Below are positions 50,919 to 60,266 of a DNA stretch of 64,000 nt, piece by piece. The stretch lies in the NCBI RefSeq assembly GCF_051857475.1, contig NZ_JBPZGZ010000001.1:1798001-1862000 (forward strand). The letters are read 5' to 3'. Every line of letters starts with the position of its first letter. The first letter of the stretch is position 1. A model generated the notes under the pieces. It had not been told where the DNA came from, made no database searches, and saw only the letters and a program-made list of their open reading frames with translations. The translations under genes were made by a program, and so were the position numbers. This DNA is from Pelomonas sp051857475 (GTDB lineage: Bacteria > Pseudomonadota > Gammaproteobacteria > Burkholderiales > Burkholderiaceae_C).

Positions 50919-53900
50919 TCAGGCTGGTTCGGACGCTTCGGTGTCGGCGAAGCGGCTGTGCAGCCGGCTGTGCTCCTCCTCCTTGGGGCGCACGACGCGG
51001 AACCAGGCCGCGTACATGGCCGGCAGGGCCAGCAGCGTCAGCACGGTGGCGACGATGAGGCCACCCATGATGGCCACGGCCATCGGGCCCCAGAACACGC
51101 TGCGCGACAGCGGGATCATGGCCAGCACGGCCGCAGCCGCCGTCAGCACGATGGGACGGAAGCGCCGCACCGCCGACTCGACGATGGCCGACCAGTCCGG
51201 CACGCCGCGGGCGCGGTCCTGCTCGATCTGGTCGATCAGGATGACCGAGTTGCGCATGATCATGCCCATCAGCGCGATGACGCCGAGCAGTGCAACGAAA
51301 CCGAAGGGGCGGTTCAGCACCAGCAGGGCCATGGCGACGCCGGCAATGCCCAGCGGCCCGGTCAGGAAGACCAGCATGGCGCGGCTGAAGCTCTGCAGCT
51401 GCAGCATCAGCAGCGTAAAGGTGATGAAGAGCATGATGGGCACGCCGGCCGCGATCGAGCCCGTGCCCTTGCTGCTCTCCTCCACCGCACCGGCGATCTG
51501 GATGCCGTAGCCCACGGGCATCTTCTTCTGCAGTTCCTCCAGCTGGGGCCAGACTTCCTTGGTGACGGTGGCGCCCTGCAGGCCTTCGGCGACGTCGCCC
51601 TGGACCGTGACGGCGTACAGCCGACCTTCGCGCCACATGACGCCCGGCTCCCAGTCGAAATCGACCTTGGCAATCTGGGTCAGCGGAATGGCGCGGCCGG
51701 TGCTGGCCGGCACATAGGCGTTGGCGATGTCGGTGATGACGGCGCGCTCGTCCAGGGGCTGGCGCAGCACGATGTCGATGAGCTTGTCCGCCTCGCGGTA
51801 CTGGCCGATGACGGTGCCCGACAGCAGGGTGCGGGCCGACTGCGCCAGGGTCTGGCTGGACACGCCGAGCGCCCGCGCCTTGTCCTGGTCGACCTTCAGG
51901 CGCAGCATCTTGACGTTCTCGTTCCAGTTGTCGTTGACGCCGCGCATATTGGGGCTCGCGCGCAGGATGTCCTTGGCCTTGTCGGCCCAGTCGCGCACGA
52001 TCTTGGGGTCGGCGCCGGTGACGCGGAACTGCACCGGATAAGGCACCGGCGGGCCATTGGGCAGCAGCTTGACGCGGCCACGCGCCTCCGGGAACTCCTC
52101 GGCCAGCACGGCCGGCAGGCGCTTTCGCAACTCCTCGCGCTCGGCCAGGCTCTTGGGCACCAGGATGGACTGCGTGACATTGGCCTGCGGGAAGATCTGG
52201 TCCAGCGGCAGATAGAAGCGCGGCACGCCCGAGCCGATCCAGGTCGTCACCGTGGAGATGCTCTGCTCCTTCAGCATGCGCGCCTCGAAGCGCTTGGCCA
52301 GGGCCTCGGTCTCCTGGATGGTCGAGCCCTCGGGCAGCCACAGGTCGACCAGCACCTCGGGGCGGCTGGAGTCCGGGAAGAACTGCTGCTGCACCCGGCC
52401 CATGCCGACCAGGCCCAGTGCGAACACCAGCAGCGTGATGGCAATCGTCTTCCAGCGGTTCTCCACGCACCAGCGCACGACGCCACGGAAGCGGTTGTAG
52501 AAGGGCGTGTCGAAGAGCTCGTGCACCTCGCCATCGGCCGCCGGCTTGCTCTTCAGCAGCAGGGCGCCGAGATAGGGCACGAAATAGACCGACACCGCCC
52601 AGGAGATGACCAGCGACGCCGCGGTGACGGCAAAGATGGCGAAGGTGTACTCGCCCACCGTCGACTTGGCCAGGCCGATGGGCAGGAAGCCGACCGCCGT
52701 GATCAGGGTGCCGGTCAGCATGGGCATGGCCGTCACGTCGTAGGCATACGTGGCGGCATGCATCTTGTCGTAGCCCTCTTCGAGCTTGCGCACCATCATC
52801 TCGACGGCAATGATGGCGTCGTCCACCAGCAAGCCGAGCGCGATGATCAGCGAGCCCAGCGAGATCTTGTGCAGGCCCACGCCCCAATAGAACATGGTCG
52901 TGAAGGTGATGGCCAGCACCAGGGGGATGGTGATGCCGACGACCAGGCCCGGCCAGATGTCGATGCGTAGCGGGCGGGTGTGCAGGCCCAGCGAGATGAA
53001 GCTGACCGCCAGCACGATGACGACGGCCTCGATGAGGACATGCACGAACTCACCGACCGAGGTCGTCACGGCCTTGGGCTGGTCCTGGATCTGCTCGAGC
53101 TGGATGCCGGCCGGCAGTTCGCGCTCGATGCCCTTGAGGGCGCCGGCCAGGGCCTTTCCCATGGCGATGATGTCACCGCCCTTGGCCATGGACACGCCCA
53201 GGGCCAGCACTTCCTTGCCCTGGTGGCGGACCTTGGTGGCCGGCGGGTCGACGTATTCGCGCTTGATGGTGGCGATGTCGCCCAGGCGCATCTGGCTGGC
53301 CACGCCGGTCTGCGGATTCGTCGCGCGGATGGGCACCTCGGCCAGGGCCTGGGCCGTGCTGAACTGGCCCTGCACGCGGATCTGGAAGTTGGCGCTGCCG
53401 GCGTTCAGCACGCCCGCGCCTTCGACGGCGTTCTGCGCACCGATCTGATTGATGACCTGGTTGAAATCCAGACCCAGCTGGGCCAGGCGCTTCTGCGAGA
53501 CCTCGATGAAGACCTTTTCGGGCTGGATGCCGAAGATCTCGACCTTGGCCACGTCCTTGACCTGGAGCAGGGCCTGGCGCACGCGGTCGGCATGCTCGCG
53601 CAGCTCCTCGCGGCTGAAGCCATCGGCCGACAGCGCGTAGATGGAGCCGTAGACGTCGCCGAATTCGTCGTTGAACACCGGCCCCAGCACGCCTTGCGGC
53701 AGTGTGGAGCGCATGTCACCGATCTTCTTGCGCGTCTGGTACCAGAGGTCGGCGACCTCCTTGGGCGGCGTGTTGTCCTTGACCTGGAAGACCGTCAGCG
53801 ACTCGCCTGGCTTGGTGTACGAGCGGATCTTGTCCGCGTGGTTCACTTCCTGCAGTGTCTTCTCGATCTTGTCGGTGACCTGGTCGGCCATCTGCTGGGC

Positions 53901-54104
53901 CGTGGCACCCGGCCAGAAGGCCTGGATGACCATGGCGCGGAAGGTGAACGGTGGGTCCTCGTCCTGTCCGAGCTGGAAATAGGCGACAAAGCCCATCAGC
54001 ATCAGCACCACCATCAGGTAGCGCGTCAGGGCCGGGTGCTCGAGCGCCCAGCGCGAGACGTTGAAGCCGCCGACGTGGGGCTGTTTGGTGATATCGGGAC
54101 TCAT
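50919..54104 (-). CDS. RND efflux pump inner-membrane transporter
   Basis: An AcrB/HAE1-like proton antiporter, 1061 residues. It has a first transmembrane helix at about residues 28-46 (YLMVVLMLMGFVAYFQL), a large periplasmic loop, the TM4 region GLLVDDAIIAVEMMVRKLE with the proton-relay acids, a second large loop from about 545, and TM10-12 at the C-terminus (VALLGVIALMGMIMRNSVIL). It starts MSPDITKQPHVGGFNVSRWA. It is the second gene of a two-gene unit with its adaptor and lacks a local outer-membrane channel gene. The DDxxAxxE context fits multidrug rather than metal pumps, but the substrate is not provable. Confidence 0.95.
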   Translation of the reverse strand: MSPDITKQPHVGGFNVSRWALEHPALTRYLMVVLMLMGFVAYFQLGQDEDPPFTFRAMVIQAFWPGATAQQMADQVTDKIEKTLQEVNHADKIRSYTKPGESLTVFQVKDNTPPKEVADLWYQTRKKIGDMRSTLPQGVLGPVFNDEFGDVYGSIYALSADGFSREELREHADRVRQALLQVKDVAKVEIFGIQPEKVFIEVSQKRLAQLGLDFNQVINQIGAQNAVEGAGVLNAGSANFQIRVQGQFSTAQALAEVPIRATNPQTGVASQMRLGDIATIKREYVDPPATKVRHQGKEVLALGVSMAKGGDIIAMGKALAGALKGIERELPAGIQLEQIQDQPKAVTTSVGEFVHVLIEAVVIVLAVSFISLGLHTRPLRIDIWPGLVVGITIPLVLAITFTTMFYWGVGLHKISLGSLIIALGLLVDDAIIAVEMMVRKLEEGYDKMHAATYAYDVTAMPMLTGTLITAVGFLPIGLAKSTVGEYTFAIFAVTAASLVISWAVSVYFVPYLGALLLKSKPAADGEVHELFDTPFYNRFRGVVRWCVENRWKTIAITLLVFALGLVGMGRVQQQFFPDSSRPEVLVDLWLPEGSTIQETEALAKRFEARMLKEQSISTVTTWIGSGVPRFYLPLDQIFPQANVTQSILVPKSLAEREELRKRLPAVLAEEFPEARGRVKLLPNGPPVPYPVQFRVTGADPKIVRDWADKAKDILRASPNMRGVNDNWNENVKMLRLKVDQDKARALGVSSQTLAQSARTLLSGTVIGQYREADKLIDIVLRQPLDERAVITDIANAYVPASTGRAIPLTQIAKVDFDWEPGVMWREGRLYAVTVQGDVAEGLQGATVTKEVWPQLEELQKKMPVGYGIQIAGAVEESSKGTGSIAAGVPIMLFITFTLLMLQLQSFSRAMLVFLTGPLGIAGVAMALLVLNRPFGFVALLGVIALMGMIMRNSVILIDQIEQDRARGVPDWSAIVESAVRRFRPIVLTAAAAVLAMIPLSRSVFWGPMAVAIMGGLIVATVLTLLALPAMYAAWFRVVRPKEEEHSRLHSRFADTEASEPA

Positions 54105-54117
54105 GTGCGGTCCCGGT

Positions 54118-55245
54118 TCAACGTGAGGCAGCAGCAGCCGGCGCCGCCGTCGTGCGCGGCGGCACGTAGCGCTTGACCTTCTGGCCCGGGTTCAGCACAT
54201 GCACGCCCGCAACAACGACCTCCTGGCCGGCCGTCAGGCCGCTGGCTATCACCACCTCGTTGCCCTCGGCGCCGCCGACCTGCACGGCCACGGGCTTGAC
54301 CGTCATCGACGGGCCGTCCAGCGCCCAAACCGAGGTCTTGCCGCCCTGCTGCAGCACGGCCGCGAGAGGCAGCTTGATGACGCCGGCCATCTGCGGCAGG
54401 TCCAGCACAACGGTGGCGGACTGGCCGAGTCCAACGTCCAGCTTGCCGGCATCGGCCTTGATGAGGAAGGTACGCGTGACCGGGTCCGCCGCGGCGGCCA
54501 CTTCGCGCAGCGTCAGCGGATAGGTCTTGTCGGCGCCCCAGAGGCGAACCTTGAGCGCCCCCGGCTGGCCCGCCGCGGCCTTCACGCGGGCGATCTGATC
54601 CTCGGGCACCGAGAAGACGATGTCGCGCGGGCCATCCAGGGCCACGGTGACGACCGGTGTGCCCGCGGCCAGCACTTGGCCGGGCTCGGCGTTGATGCCG
54701 GTGACGACACCGGCGCCATCGGCCGTGAGGACGGCATAGCCGGACTGGTTGCCCTGCACATCGGACTGCGCCTTGGCCTGCTCCAGCTGGGCCTGCGCGG
54801 CCTTGAAGGCCGAATCGCGGCGCTCCAGCTCGGCGGCGCTGATGAAGCCCTGGCGCTGCAGGTCGACAAAACGCTTGTAGTCCTGGCCGGCCTGATCACG
54901 GTTGGTGCGAGCGGCCATGACGGCGGCGCTGGCGGCCGCTTCGGCCAGTTTCAGGTCCTGGGCGTCAATGCGGGCCAGGGCCTGGCCGGCCTTGACCGGA
55001 TCGCCCAGGTTGACCGAGCGGCTCAGCAGCTTGCCACTGACGCGGAAGGACAGGCGGGACTCGATGCGCGGCCTCACCTCGGCCGCATACTCATGGCTGG
55101 CGCTGGCCGAGCCGGCGCTGACGACTTGCGTGCGCACCGCCCGCTCCGGCTCGGGGGCAGCAGGCTGCTTGCCGCATCCGGACAACAGTGCGGAAAGCAG
55201 CGTCGCCAGCAGCAGGGGCGGCGCAAGACGCAGAAGATGGGACAT
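54118..55245 (-). CDS. RND efflux periplasmic adaptor lipoprotein
   Basis: A 375-residue membrane-fusion protein. The signal peptide ends in the lipobox LLSGC, so it is probably anchored in the inner membrane. The order is a biotinyl-lipoyl-like half (SFRVSGKLLSRSVNLGDPVK), a coiled-coil hairpin of about 85 residues with repeated Ala/Gln/Lys heptads, the second lipoyl half (GVVTGINAEPGQVLAAGTPV), a beta-barrel, and a Pro/Ala-rich tail. It precedes the pump gene by 13 bases. An operator-like inverted repeat upstream (55285-55304) points to control by a TetR-type repressor encoded elsewhere. Confidence 0.95.
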   Translation of the reverse strand: MSHLLRLAPPLLLATLLSALLSGCGKQPAAPEPERAVRTQVVSAGSASASHEYAAEVRPRIESRLSFRVSGKLLSRSVNLGDPVKAGQALARIDAQDLKLAEAAASAAVMAARTNRDQAGQDYKRFVDLQRQGFISAAELERRDSAFKAAQAQLEQAKAQSDVQGNQSGYAVLTADGAGVVTGINAEPGQVLAAGTPVVTVALDGPRDIVFSVPEDQIARVKAAAGQPGALKVRLWGADKTYPLTLREVAAAADPVTRTFLIKADAGKLDVGLGQSATVVLDLPQMAGVIKLPLAAVLQQGGKTSVWALDGPSMTVKPVAVQVGGAEGNEVVIASGLTAGQEVVVAGVHVLNPGQKVKRYVPPRTTAAPAAAASR

Positions 55246-55284
55246 GCAGACCTCGGCAGGGATGAAACGACCAGCCCTGAAATT

Positions 55285-55304
55285 TAATGACCGGCGGGTC
55301 AGTA
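55285..55304. promoter_or_regulatory. TetR-type operator candidate upstream of the RND operon
   Basis: TAATGACCGGCGGGTCAGTA is an inverted repeat with one mismatch in 8-bp arms and a four-base centre. It starts 40 bases before the adaptor gene. A second perfect palindrome, TGACAGCTGTCA, is at 55321-55332 in the same divergent region towards hpnC. Confidence 0.5.
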
Positions 55305-55390
55305 ATGTATTCAGACCCTGTGACAGCTGTCAAACCTCGCCGAATTTCGCTGGAACATCGCGGCTTTGCAAGCGGAACTTGAGAAAAAGC

Positions 55391-56215
55391 TTGAGCGTCG
55401 ACCACTACGAGAACTTTCCCGTTGCTTCCGTGCTGTGCCCGCCCGCCCTGCGGCCGGCGGTCGCCGCCATCTACCATTTCGCGCGGACGGCCGACGACCT
55501 GGCCGATGAAGGTGACGCCTCCACGGCCGAGCGTGTCCAGGCCTTGCACGACTACCGTGCCGACCTGGCCGCCGTCGTGGCCGGCCAAGCCCCCTCGTCG
55601 CGCTGGCCCCACGTCTATGGCCCGCTTGCGCGGGAGATGCATCGGCTGCAGCCGCCGCTGCTGCACGACCTGCTGGACGCCTTCGAGCAGGACCTGACCC
55701 CGCCGCGCTACCGCGACCGCGCACACCTGCTGGACTACTGCCGCCGTTCGGCCAACCCGGTGGGCCGGCTGTTGCTGGGCCTGTACGGCGTGGGTGACGC
55801 CGTCTCGCTGCGCCAGTCAGACGCCATCTGCTCGGCCCTGCAGCTGATCAACTTCTGGCAGGACTTCAGCCGCGACGGCCCCAACGGTCGCCTCTATGTG
55901 CCGCAGAGCGATCTTGACCACCACGGCGTCACAGCCGATGGCGTGCTGGCCTGCCAGGACGGCCCGGCCGCCCGCGCGCTGATTGCTGACCTCTGCGCCT
56001 GGGCCCGCGAACTGATGCTCGAAGGCGCCCCACTGGCCCTGACCCTGCCCGGGCGAGCCGGCTGGGAGCTGCGCCTGGTCGTCCAGGGCGGCCTGCTCAT
56101 CCTCGACAAGATCGAGGCGCGCCACCACGACAGCCTGCTGCACCGCCCTGCCCTCAGGGTTTGGGATGTCCCACGACTGCTGTGGCGCGCCCTGACAATG
56201 CGGGCCGCACCATGA
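55391..56215 (+). CDS. hpnC: Squalene synthase HpnC (hydroxysqualene synthase)
   Basis: A 274-residue trans-prenyltransferase-fold enzyme of the squalene/phytoene synthase family that turns presqualene diphosphate into hydroxysqualene. The two Asp-rich motifs are visible as RTADDLADEGD and NFWQDFSRD. The first conserved residues are DHYENFPVASVL. No ATG precedes them; TTG at 55391 (LSVDHYENF) is the best start, with TTG at 55379 as the alternative. First of a tight hpnC-hpnD-hpnE operon with ATGA/GTGA overlaps, divergent from the RND pump. Confidence 0.9.
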   Translation: MSVDHYENFPVASVLCPPALRPAVAAIYHFARTADDLADEGDASTAERVQALHDYRADLAAVVAGQAPSSRWPHVYGPLAREMHRLQPPLLHDLLDAFEQDLTPPRYRDRAHLLDYCRRSANPVGRLLLGLYGVGDAVSLRQSDAICSALQLINFWQDFSRDGPNGRLYVPQSDLDHHGVTADGVLACQDGPAARALIADLCAWARELMLEGAPLALTLPGRAGWELRLVVQGGLLILDKIEARHHDSLLHRPALRVWDVPRLLWRALTMRAAP

Positions 56216-57060
56216 GCCCAGAGCAATACGTCCAGGAAAAAGCCGCCGCGAGCGGCTCGAGCTTCTATTACGCCTTCCTCTTCCTGCCGCCGCCGCGGCG
56301 GGCAGCGATCACGGCCTTCTATGCCTTCTGCCGCGAGGTGGACGACGTCGTCGACGAAACCCAGGACGCCGGGGTCGCCGCGACCAAGCTGGCCTGGTGG
56401 CGCAAGGAAGTGGCCAGTGCCTTTGCCGGCCAGCCCAGCCACCCGTGCATGAAGGCGCTGATGCCGCACACGGCCACCTATGACATCCGGCTGGAGCATC
56501 TCAACGCCGTCATCGAAGGCTGCGAGATGGACCTGCAGCAGACGCGCTACCTGGACTACCCCGGCCTGGCGCGCTACTGCCACCTCGTGGCCGGCGTCGT
56601 TGGCGAGGTGGCCAGCGGCATCTTCGGCCGCAGCCAGCCGCAGACCGTCGAATACGCCCACAAGCTGGGCCAGGCCATGCAGCTGACCAACATCATCCGC
56701 GACGTCGGTGACGACGCGCGGCGCGGTCGCATCTACCTGCCGGTGAACGAGCTGCAGCAGTTCGGCGTCAAGGCCAACGAGATCCTGCTGCGCAGCAAGC
56801 CCTGGGGCTACTCCGACCGCTTCACGGCGCTGATGAAGTTCCAGGCGGAACGGGCGCATCGTCTCTACGAAGAGGCCCTGGCCCTGCTGCCCGAGGTCGA
56901 CCGCGTGGCGCAGAAGCCGGGCCTGATGATGGCCAATATCTACCGCGCCCTGCTCGTCGAGATTGAACGCGAGAACTTCCAGGTGCTGCACCAGCGCATC
57001 GCGCTGACGCCGCTGCGCAAGCTCTGGATCGCGATGAAAACCAACTGGCGCGGCAAGTGA
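56212..57060 (+). CDS. hpnD: Presqualene diphosphate synthase HpnD
   Basis: Joins two farnesyl diphosphates head to head. It has 282 residues with Asp-rich motifs REVDDVVDETQD and IIRDVGDDARRGRIYLP, and the family start MSPEQYVQEKAAASGSSFYY. It overlaps the hpnC stop by ATGA and the hpnE start by GTGA, so all three are translationally coupled. Confidence 0.95.
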   Translation: MSPEQYVQEKAAASGSSFYYAFLFLPPPRRAAITAFYAFCREVDDVVDETQDAGVAATKLAWWRKEVASAFAGQPSHPCMKALMPHTATYDIRLEHLNAVIEGCEMDLQQTRYLDYPGLARYCHLVAGVVGEVASGIFGRSQPQTVEYAHKLGQAMQLTNIIRDVGDDARRGRIYLPVNELQQFGVKANEILLRSKPWGYSDRFTALMKFQAERAHRLYEEALALLPEVDRVAQKPGLMMANIYRALLVEIERENFQVLHQRIALTPLRKLWIAMKTNWRGK

Positions 57061-58346
57061 GCCGCGTCGCCATCGTCGGCGGCGGCTGGGCCGGCATTTC
57101 AGCCGCCGTCGCGCTGGCCGATGCCGGCCATGACATCACCGTCTTCGAGATGGCACCGCAGCTGGGCGGGCGCGCGCGCAGCGTCACGGGAGAGCCGCCC
57201 TATGACAACGGCCAGCACATCCTCATCGGCGCCTACCGCGACAGCCTGGCCCTGATGGCGCGTCTGGGCGTGGATACGGGTCAGGTGCTGAAGCGCCTGC
57301 CGCTGGCCCTGCCCTATCCCGGCGAACCCGGCCTGCGCCTGCCGCCGGGCTCGCCGCTGATCGCTTTCACCCGCGGCGTGCTCGCGCATCGCGGCTGGCC
57401 GCTGTCGGCCCGGATCGGCCTTCTGCTGGCCGCGGGCGGCTGGCTGGCGCGCGGCTTTCGCTGTGACGCCCGCCTCAGCGTCGCCGAGCTCTGCGCCGGC
57501 CTGCCCGCCGCCGTGAAGCGCGATCTTGTCGAGCCGCTGTGCGTGGCCGCGTTGAACACGCCGGCTCCGCAGGCCAGCGCCCAGGTCTTCCTGCGCGTGC
57601 TGAAGGATGCTCTCTTCAGCGGCCCGGGCAGCGCCGACCTGCTGCTGCCGCGCCGGCCGCTGTCCGAGCTGCTGGCCGGCCCGGCCACGGCCTGGCTGGG
57701 CGAACGCCTGCGCCTGGGCAGGCGCGTGCAGCAGATCGAGCCCGGCTGGCGTGTTGACGGCGAGGCTTTTGACGGCGTCGTGCTGGCCTGCACCAGCGTC
57801 GAGGCGGCCCGCCTGACAGCCGGGATCGCCCCGGGCTGGTCGGCCACGGCCGGCGCCCTGGACTTCGAGCCCATCATCACCGTCTACCTGAGCAGCCCCG
57901 GCAGCGCCCTGCCCTCACCCATGCTGGCCCTGCGCGAGGGGCCGGATGCACCGGCGCAGTTCGTCTTCGACCATGGCGCTCTTGGCGGTGCGCCGGGCCG
58001 CTTTGCCTTCGTCGTCAGCGGCGCCGCGGCCTGGGTCGAACGCGGCGGTTGCGCCGAGGCGGTGCTGGCCCAGGCGACACGCGAGATCGACTGGGTCACG
58101 CCGCCCGTCAGCGACAGGGTGCTGACGGAGAAGCGTGCCACCTTTGCCTGTACGCCCGGCCTTCAGCGAGCCTCAGCCCGCATCGCTCCTGGCCTGTGGG
58201 CCGCGGGCGACTACATCGCCGGCCCCTACCCCGCCACGCTTGAAGGTGCGGTACGCGCAGGTCTCGCTGCCGCTCAGGGCGTGGGCGCCGACGCCGGTAC
58301 GGGCGCGAAGGGTGCGGCCAGCGGCTCGCCGACAAACACGCCCTGA
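57057..58346 (+). CDS. hpnE: Hydroxysqualene dehydroxylase HpnE
   Basis: An FAD-dependent amine-oxidase-fold enzyme that reduces hydroxysqualene to squalene, 429 residues. The N-terminal FAD motif is VAIVGGGWAGISAAVALADAG and the C-terminal one GLWAAGDYIAGPYPATLEGA. It starts with GTG inside the hpnD stop. The last 24 codons overlap, tail to tail, the last codons of the TIGR03790-like gene on the other strand. No squalene-hopene cyclase lies in the window, so the end product (hopanoid) is inferred. Confidence 0.92.
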   Translation: MSRVAIVGGGWAGISAAVALADAGHDITVFEMAPQLGGRARSVTGEPPYDNGQHILIGAYRDSLALMARLGVDTGQVLKRLPLALPYPGEPGLRLPPGSPLIAFTRGVLAHRGWPLSARIGLLLAAGGWLARGFRCDARLSVAELCAGLPAAVKRDLVEPLCVAALNTPAPQASAQVFLRVLKDALFSGPGSADLLLPRRPLSELLAGPATAWLGERLRLGRRVQQIEPGWRVDGEAFDGVVLACTSVEAARLTAGIAPGWSATAGALDFEPIITVYLSSPGSALPSPMLALREGPDAPAQFVFDHGALGGAPGRFAFVVSGAAAWVERGGCAEAVLAQATREIDWVTPPVSDRVLTEKRATFACTPGLQRASARIAPGLWAAGDYIAGPYPATLEGAVRAGLAAAQGVGADAGTGAKGAASGSPTNTP

Positions 58347-59407
58347 GCCGGCCAGGCCACGCTGTGCCAATAGGCCTCCAGGGCACTCAGGCCCTGGGCA
58401 TAGGCCGCGATCAGCATCTGTGGATGCGGGAACTTCTGGAGGTGGTTGCAGGGCTCGCTGACCGTGCCATAACTGGCGATTGCGCCAGCGTCGATCCAGT
58501 CGAGGATGTTCATCTGGCCCTCGGTCGCGGGCGGCTTGTCCAGCAGGCCGCCGGCCGAGGTCAGGTGATCAGCCAGGGCGCCGGGCAGCCATTCGCCACC
58601 CAGGGGCTTGGGCACGCGCACCAGCCCGGTCTGATAGATGAGGGTGCGGCGCATAGCCGGCAGCGCCTCGCTCCTGACCCTGGCGACCTCGAAACCGGCC
58701 ACGCCGGGTACCGGGCCCGAAGGCGGGAACAGGCGCTCGCGAACATTGCGGGCTGCGTCCGGCGTGGCCGCCAGATAGGCCATGGCCGGTTCGGCAGAGC
58801 CGGCGGCCAGCGTATGGTCGGACGCCATGCCTCGCTCGATCATGGCCATGGCAGCGGGCACCGACCGGGCAGCCAGTTGCATCGTCGGCCGCAGGCCGAT
58901 GACCAGCCAGGGCTTGGCGCCGAAATAACCCGTGTAGGGGCTGGTGCGGGTGGCGGCGCAGCTGTTCGAGCAGACCTGAGGCTGCAGTCCCATGCCGAGG
59001 GCGCTGGTCAGGGCGTTGCAGTCCACGGCATAGGGCGTCACCCAGGCCAGGGCCAGGCCGTTGACGTGCTCGGGCATCTGGTTGCGGATGGCCTGATCCA
59101 GGGCCGCGAACTCCTCGCGCGTCAGGCTGGCCCGCAGCGGCAGCTGCACACGCAGGATCTGCTCCGCCGGTATGCCGCGACGCCTGGCGTAGTACTCGCC
59201 CACCGTGACGGAGTAGGGGTCGGCCGTGTTGATCACGAGGCCCAGTTCATTGGCGGTGATGCGCCCGTAAAACCTGGGCACCCGGCCCCAGCGCGCCTCA
59301 TTGGTCGCCGCCGGTGCGGAGGCCGGCTCGGCAGCCTGCACGGCGCCCAGGAAGGCCAAGGCCAACAGCGCACCAATTTGCCATCTTCTGAAGCCCGCTT
59401 TCGCCAT
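58274..59407 (-). CDS. Secreted TIGR03790-like protein
   Basis: A 377-residue exported protein. After a signal peptide (WQIGALLALAFLGAVQA, cleavage before AEP) comes the family pattern LVINTADPYSVTVGEYYARR and RGIPAEQILRVQLP. Later it has MQLAARSVPAAMAMIERGMA and FVGEPLAAPFAP at the end. The TIGR03790 family occurs in varied bacteria with no known function. MAKAGFRRWQIG is chosen as start; upstream Met codons overlap the iclR gene. Its 3' end overlaps hpnE by 73 bases in opposite orientation. Only 34 bases separate its start from that of the divergent iclR gene. Confidence 0.78.
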   Translation of the reverse strand: MAKAGFRRWQIGALLALAFLGAVQAAEPASAPAATNEARWGRVPRFYGRITANELGLVINTADPYSVTVGEYYARRRGIPAEQILRVQLPLRASLTREEFAALDQAIRNQMPEHVNGLALAWVTPYAVDCNALTSALGMGLQPQVCSNSCAATRTSPYTGYFGAKPWLVIGLRPTMQLAARSVPAAMAMIERGMASDHTLAAGSAEPAMAYLAATPDAARNVRERLFPPSGPVPGVAGFEVARVRSEALPAMRRTLIYQTGLVRVPKPLGGEWLPGALADHLTSAGGLLDKPPATEGQMNILDWIDAGAIASYGTVSEPCNHLQKFPHPQMLIAAYAQGLSALEAYWHSVAWPAQGVFVGEPLAAPFAPVPASAPTP

Positions 59408-59441
59408 ACAAAACACAGGCAATCTCCCCCACAATGACGGC

Positions 59442-60212
59442 ATGAAATCCAAAGAGGCCCAGCAGACACCGGCGATCCAGGTGCTGGAACGCATGTTCTC
59501 GCTGCTGGACGTGCTGGCCCAGCATCAGGATCCGGTCTCGCTGAAGGCCCTTTCCGAGGCCACGGGCCTGCACCCCTCCACGGCGCACCGGATTCTCAAT
59601 GACCTGACCCTGGGCCGCTTCGTGGACAGACCCGAAGCCGGTAGTTATCGACTCGGCATGCGCATGCTGGAGCTGGGCAATCTCGTGAAGGCGCGCCTGG
59701 ACGTGCGCGACGCCGCCCTGCCGGCCATGCGCGAACTGCACAAGTTCACCCACCAGCCCGTCAATCTGTCGGTGCGCCAGGGCGACGAGATCGTCTACAT
59801 CGAGCGCACCTATTCCGAGCGCTCGGGCATGCAGGTCGTGCGCGCCGTCGGCGGCCGCGCGCCGCTGCACCTCACGTCGGTGGGCAAGCTCTTCCTGGCC
59901 AGCGACGACAGCCCGCGCGTGCGCGCCTACGCCACGCGCACCGGCCTGTCGGGCCACACGCGCAACAGCCTGACCGACATCGGCTCGCTGGAGCGCGAAC
60001 TGGCCATGGTGCGCCAGCGCGGCATTGCGCGGGACGATGAGGAGCTGGAACTGGGCGTGCGCTGCATGGCCGCCGGCATCTATGACGACCAGGCCAAGCT
60101 GGTGGCCGGGCTGTCCATCTCCGCGCCGGCCGACCGGCTGGAAGAGAGCTGGGTCGTGAGGCTGAAGGAAACGGCGGCGCAGATCTCGGCAGCCCTCGGC
60201 CACCGCGCCTGA
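59442..60212 (+). CDS. IclR-family transcriptional regulator
   Basis: A 256-residue regulator. The N-terminal winged helix has VLERMFSLLDVLAQHQDPVS and LKALSEATGLHPSTAHRILN. The C-terminal ligand-binding GAF-like domain has GDEIVYIERTYSERSGMQVV, LHLTSVGKLFLAS and VRCMAAGIYDDQAKLVAGLS. MKSKEAQQTPAIQVLER is the family start. IclR proteins sense carboxylic or aromatic acids. With its divergent neighbour 34 bases away, the TIGR03790-like gene is the obvious target candidate. Closed by a strong terminator. Confidence 0.93.
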   Translation: MKSKEAQQTPAIQVLERMFSLLDVLAQHQDPVSLKALSEATGLHPSTAHRILNDLTLGRFVDRPEAGSYRLGMRMLELGNLVKARLDVRDAALPAMRELHKFTHQPVNLSVRQGDEIVYIERTYSERSGMQVVRAVGGRAPLHLTSVGKLFLASDDSPRVRAYATRTGLSGHTRNSLTDIGSLERELAMVRQRGIARDDEELELGVRCMAAGIYDDQAKLVAGLSISAPADRLEESWVVRLKETAAQISAALGHRA

Positions 60213-60224
60213 CGCTCAAAAGCA

Positions 60225-60254
60225 AACGCGGCGCCGAGGCGCCGCGTTTTCATT
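60225..60254. terminator. Bidirectional intrinsic terminator
   Basis: AAACGCGGCGC and GCGCCGCGTTT form an 11-bp stem with a CGAG loop between the convergent iclR and pbpG genes, with T-runs on the plus strand and A-runs serving the other direction. Confidence 0.85.
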
Positions 60255-60266
60255 GGCGTCAGCTGC

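Noticed and set aside
50602..51058. Short frames on both strands in the hairpin-rich spacer
   Set aside because: They run through perfect inverted repeats, have no ribosome binding sites and no recognisable product.
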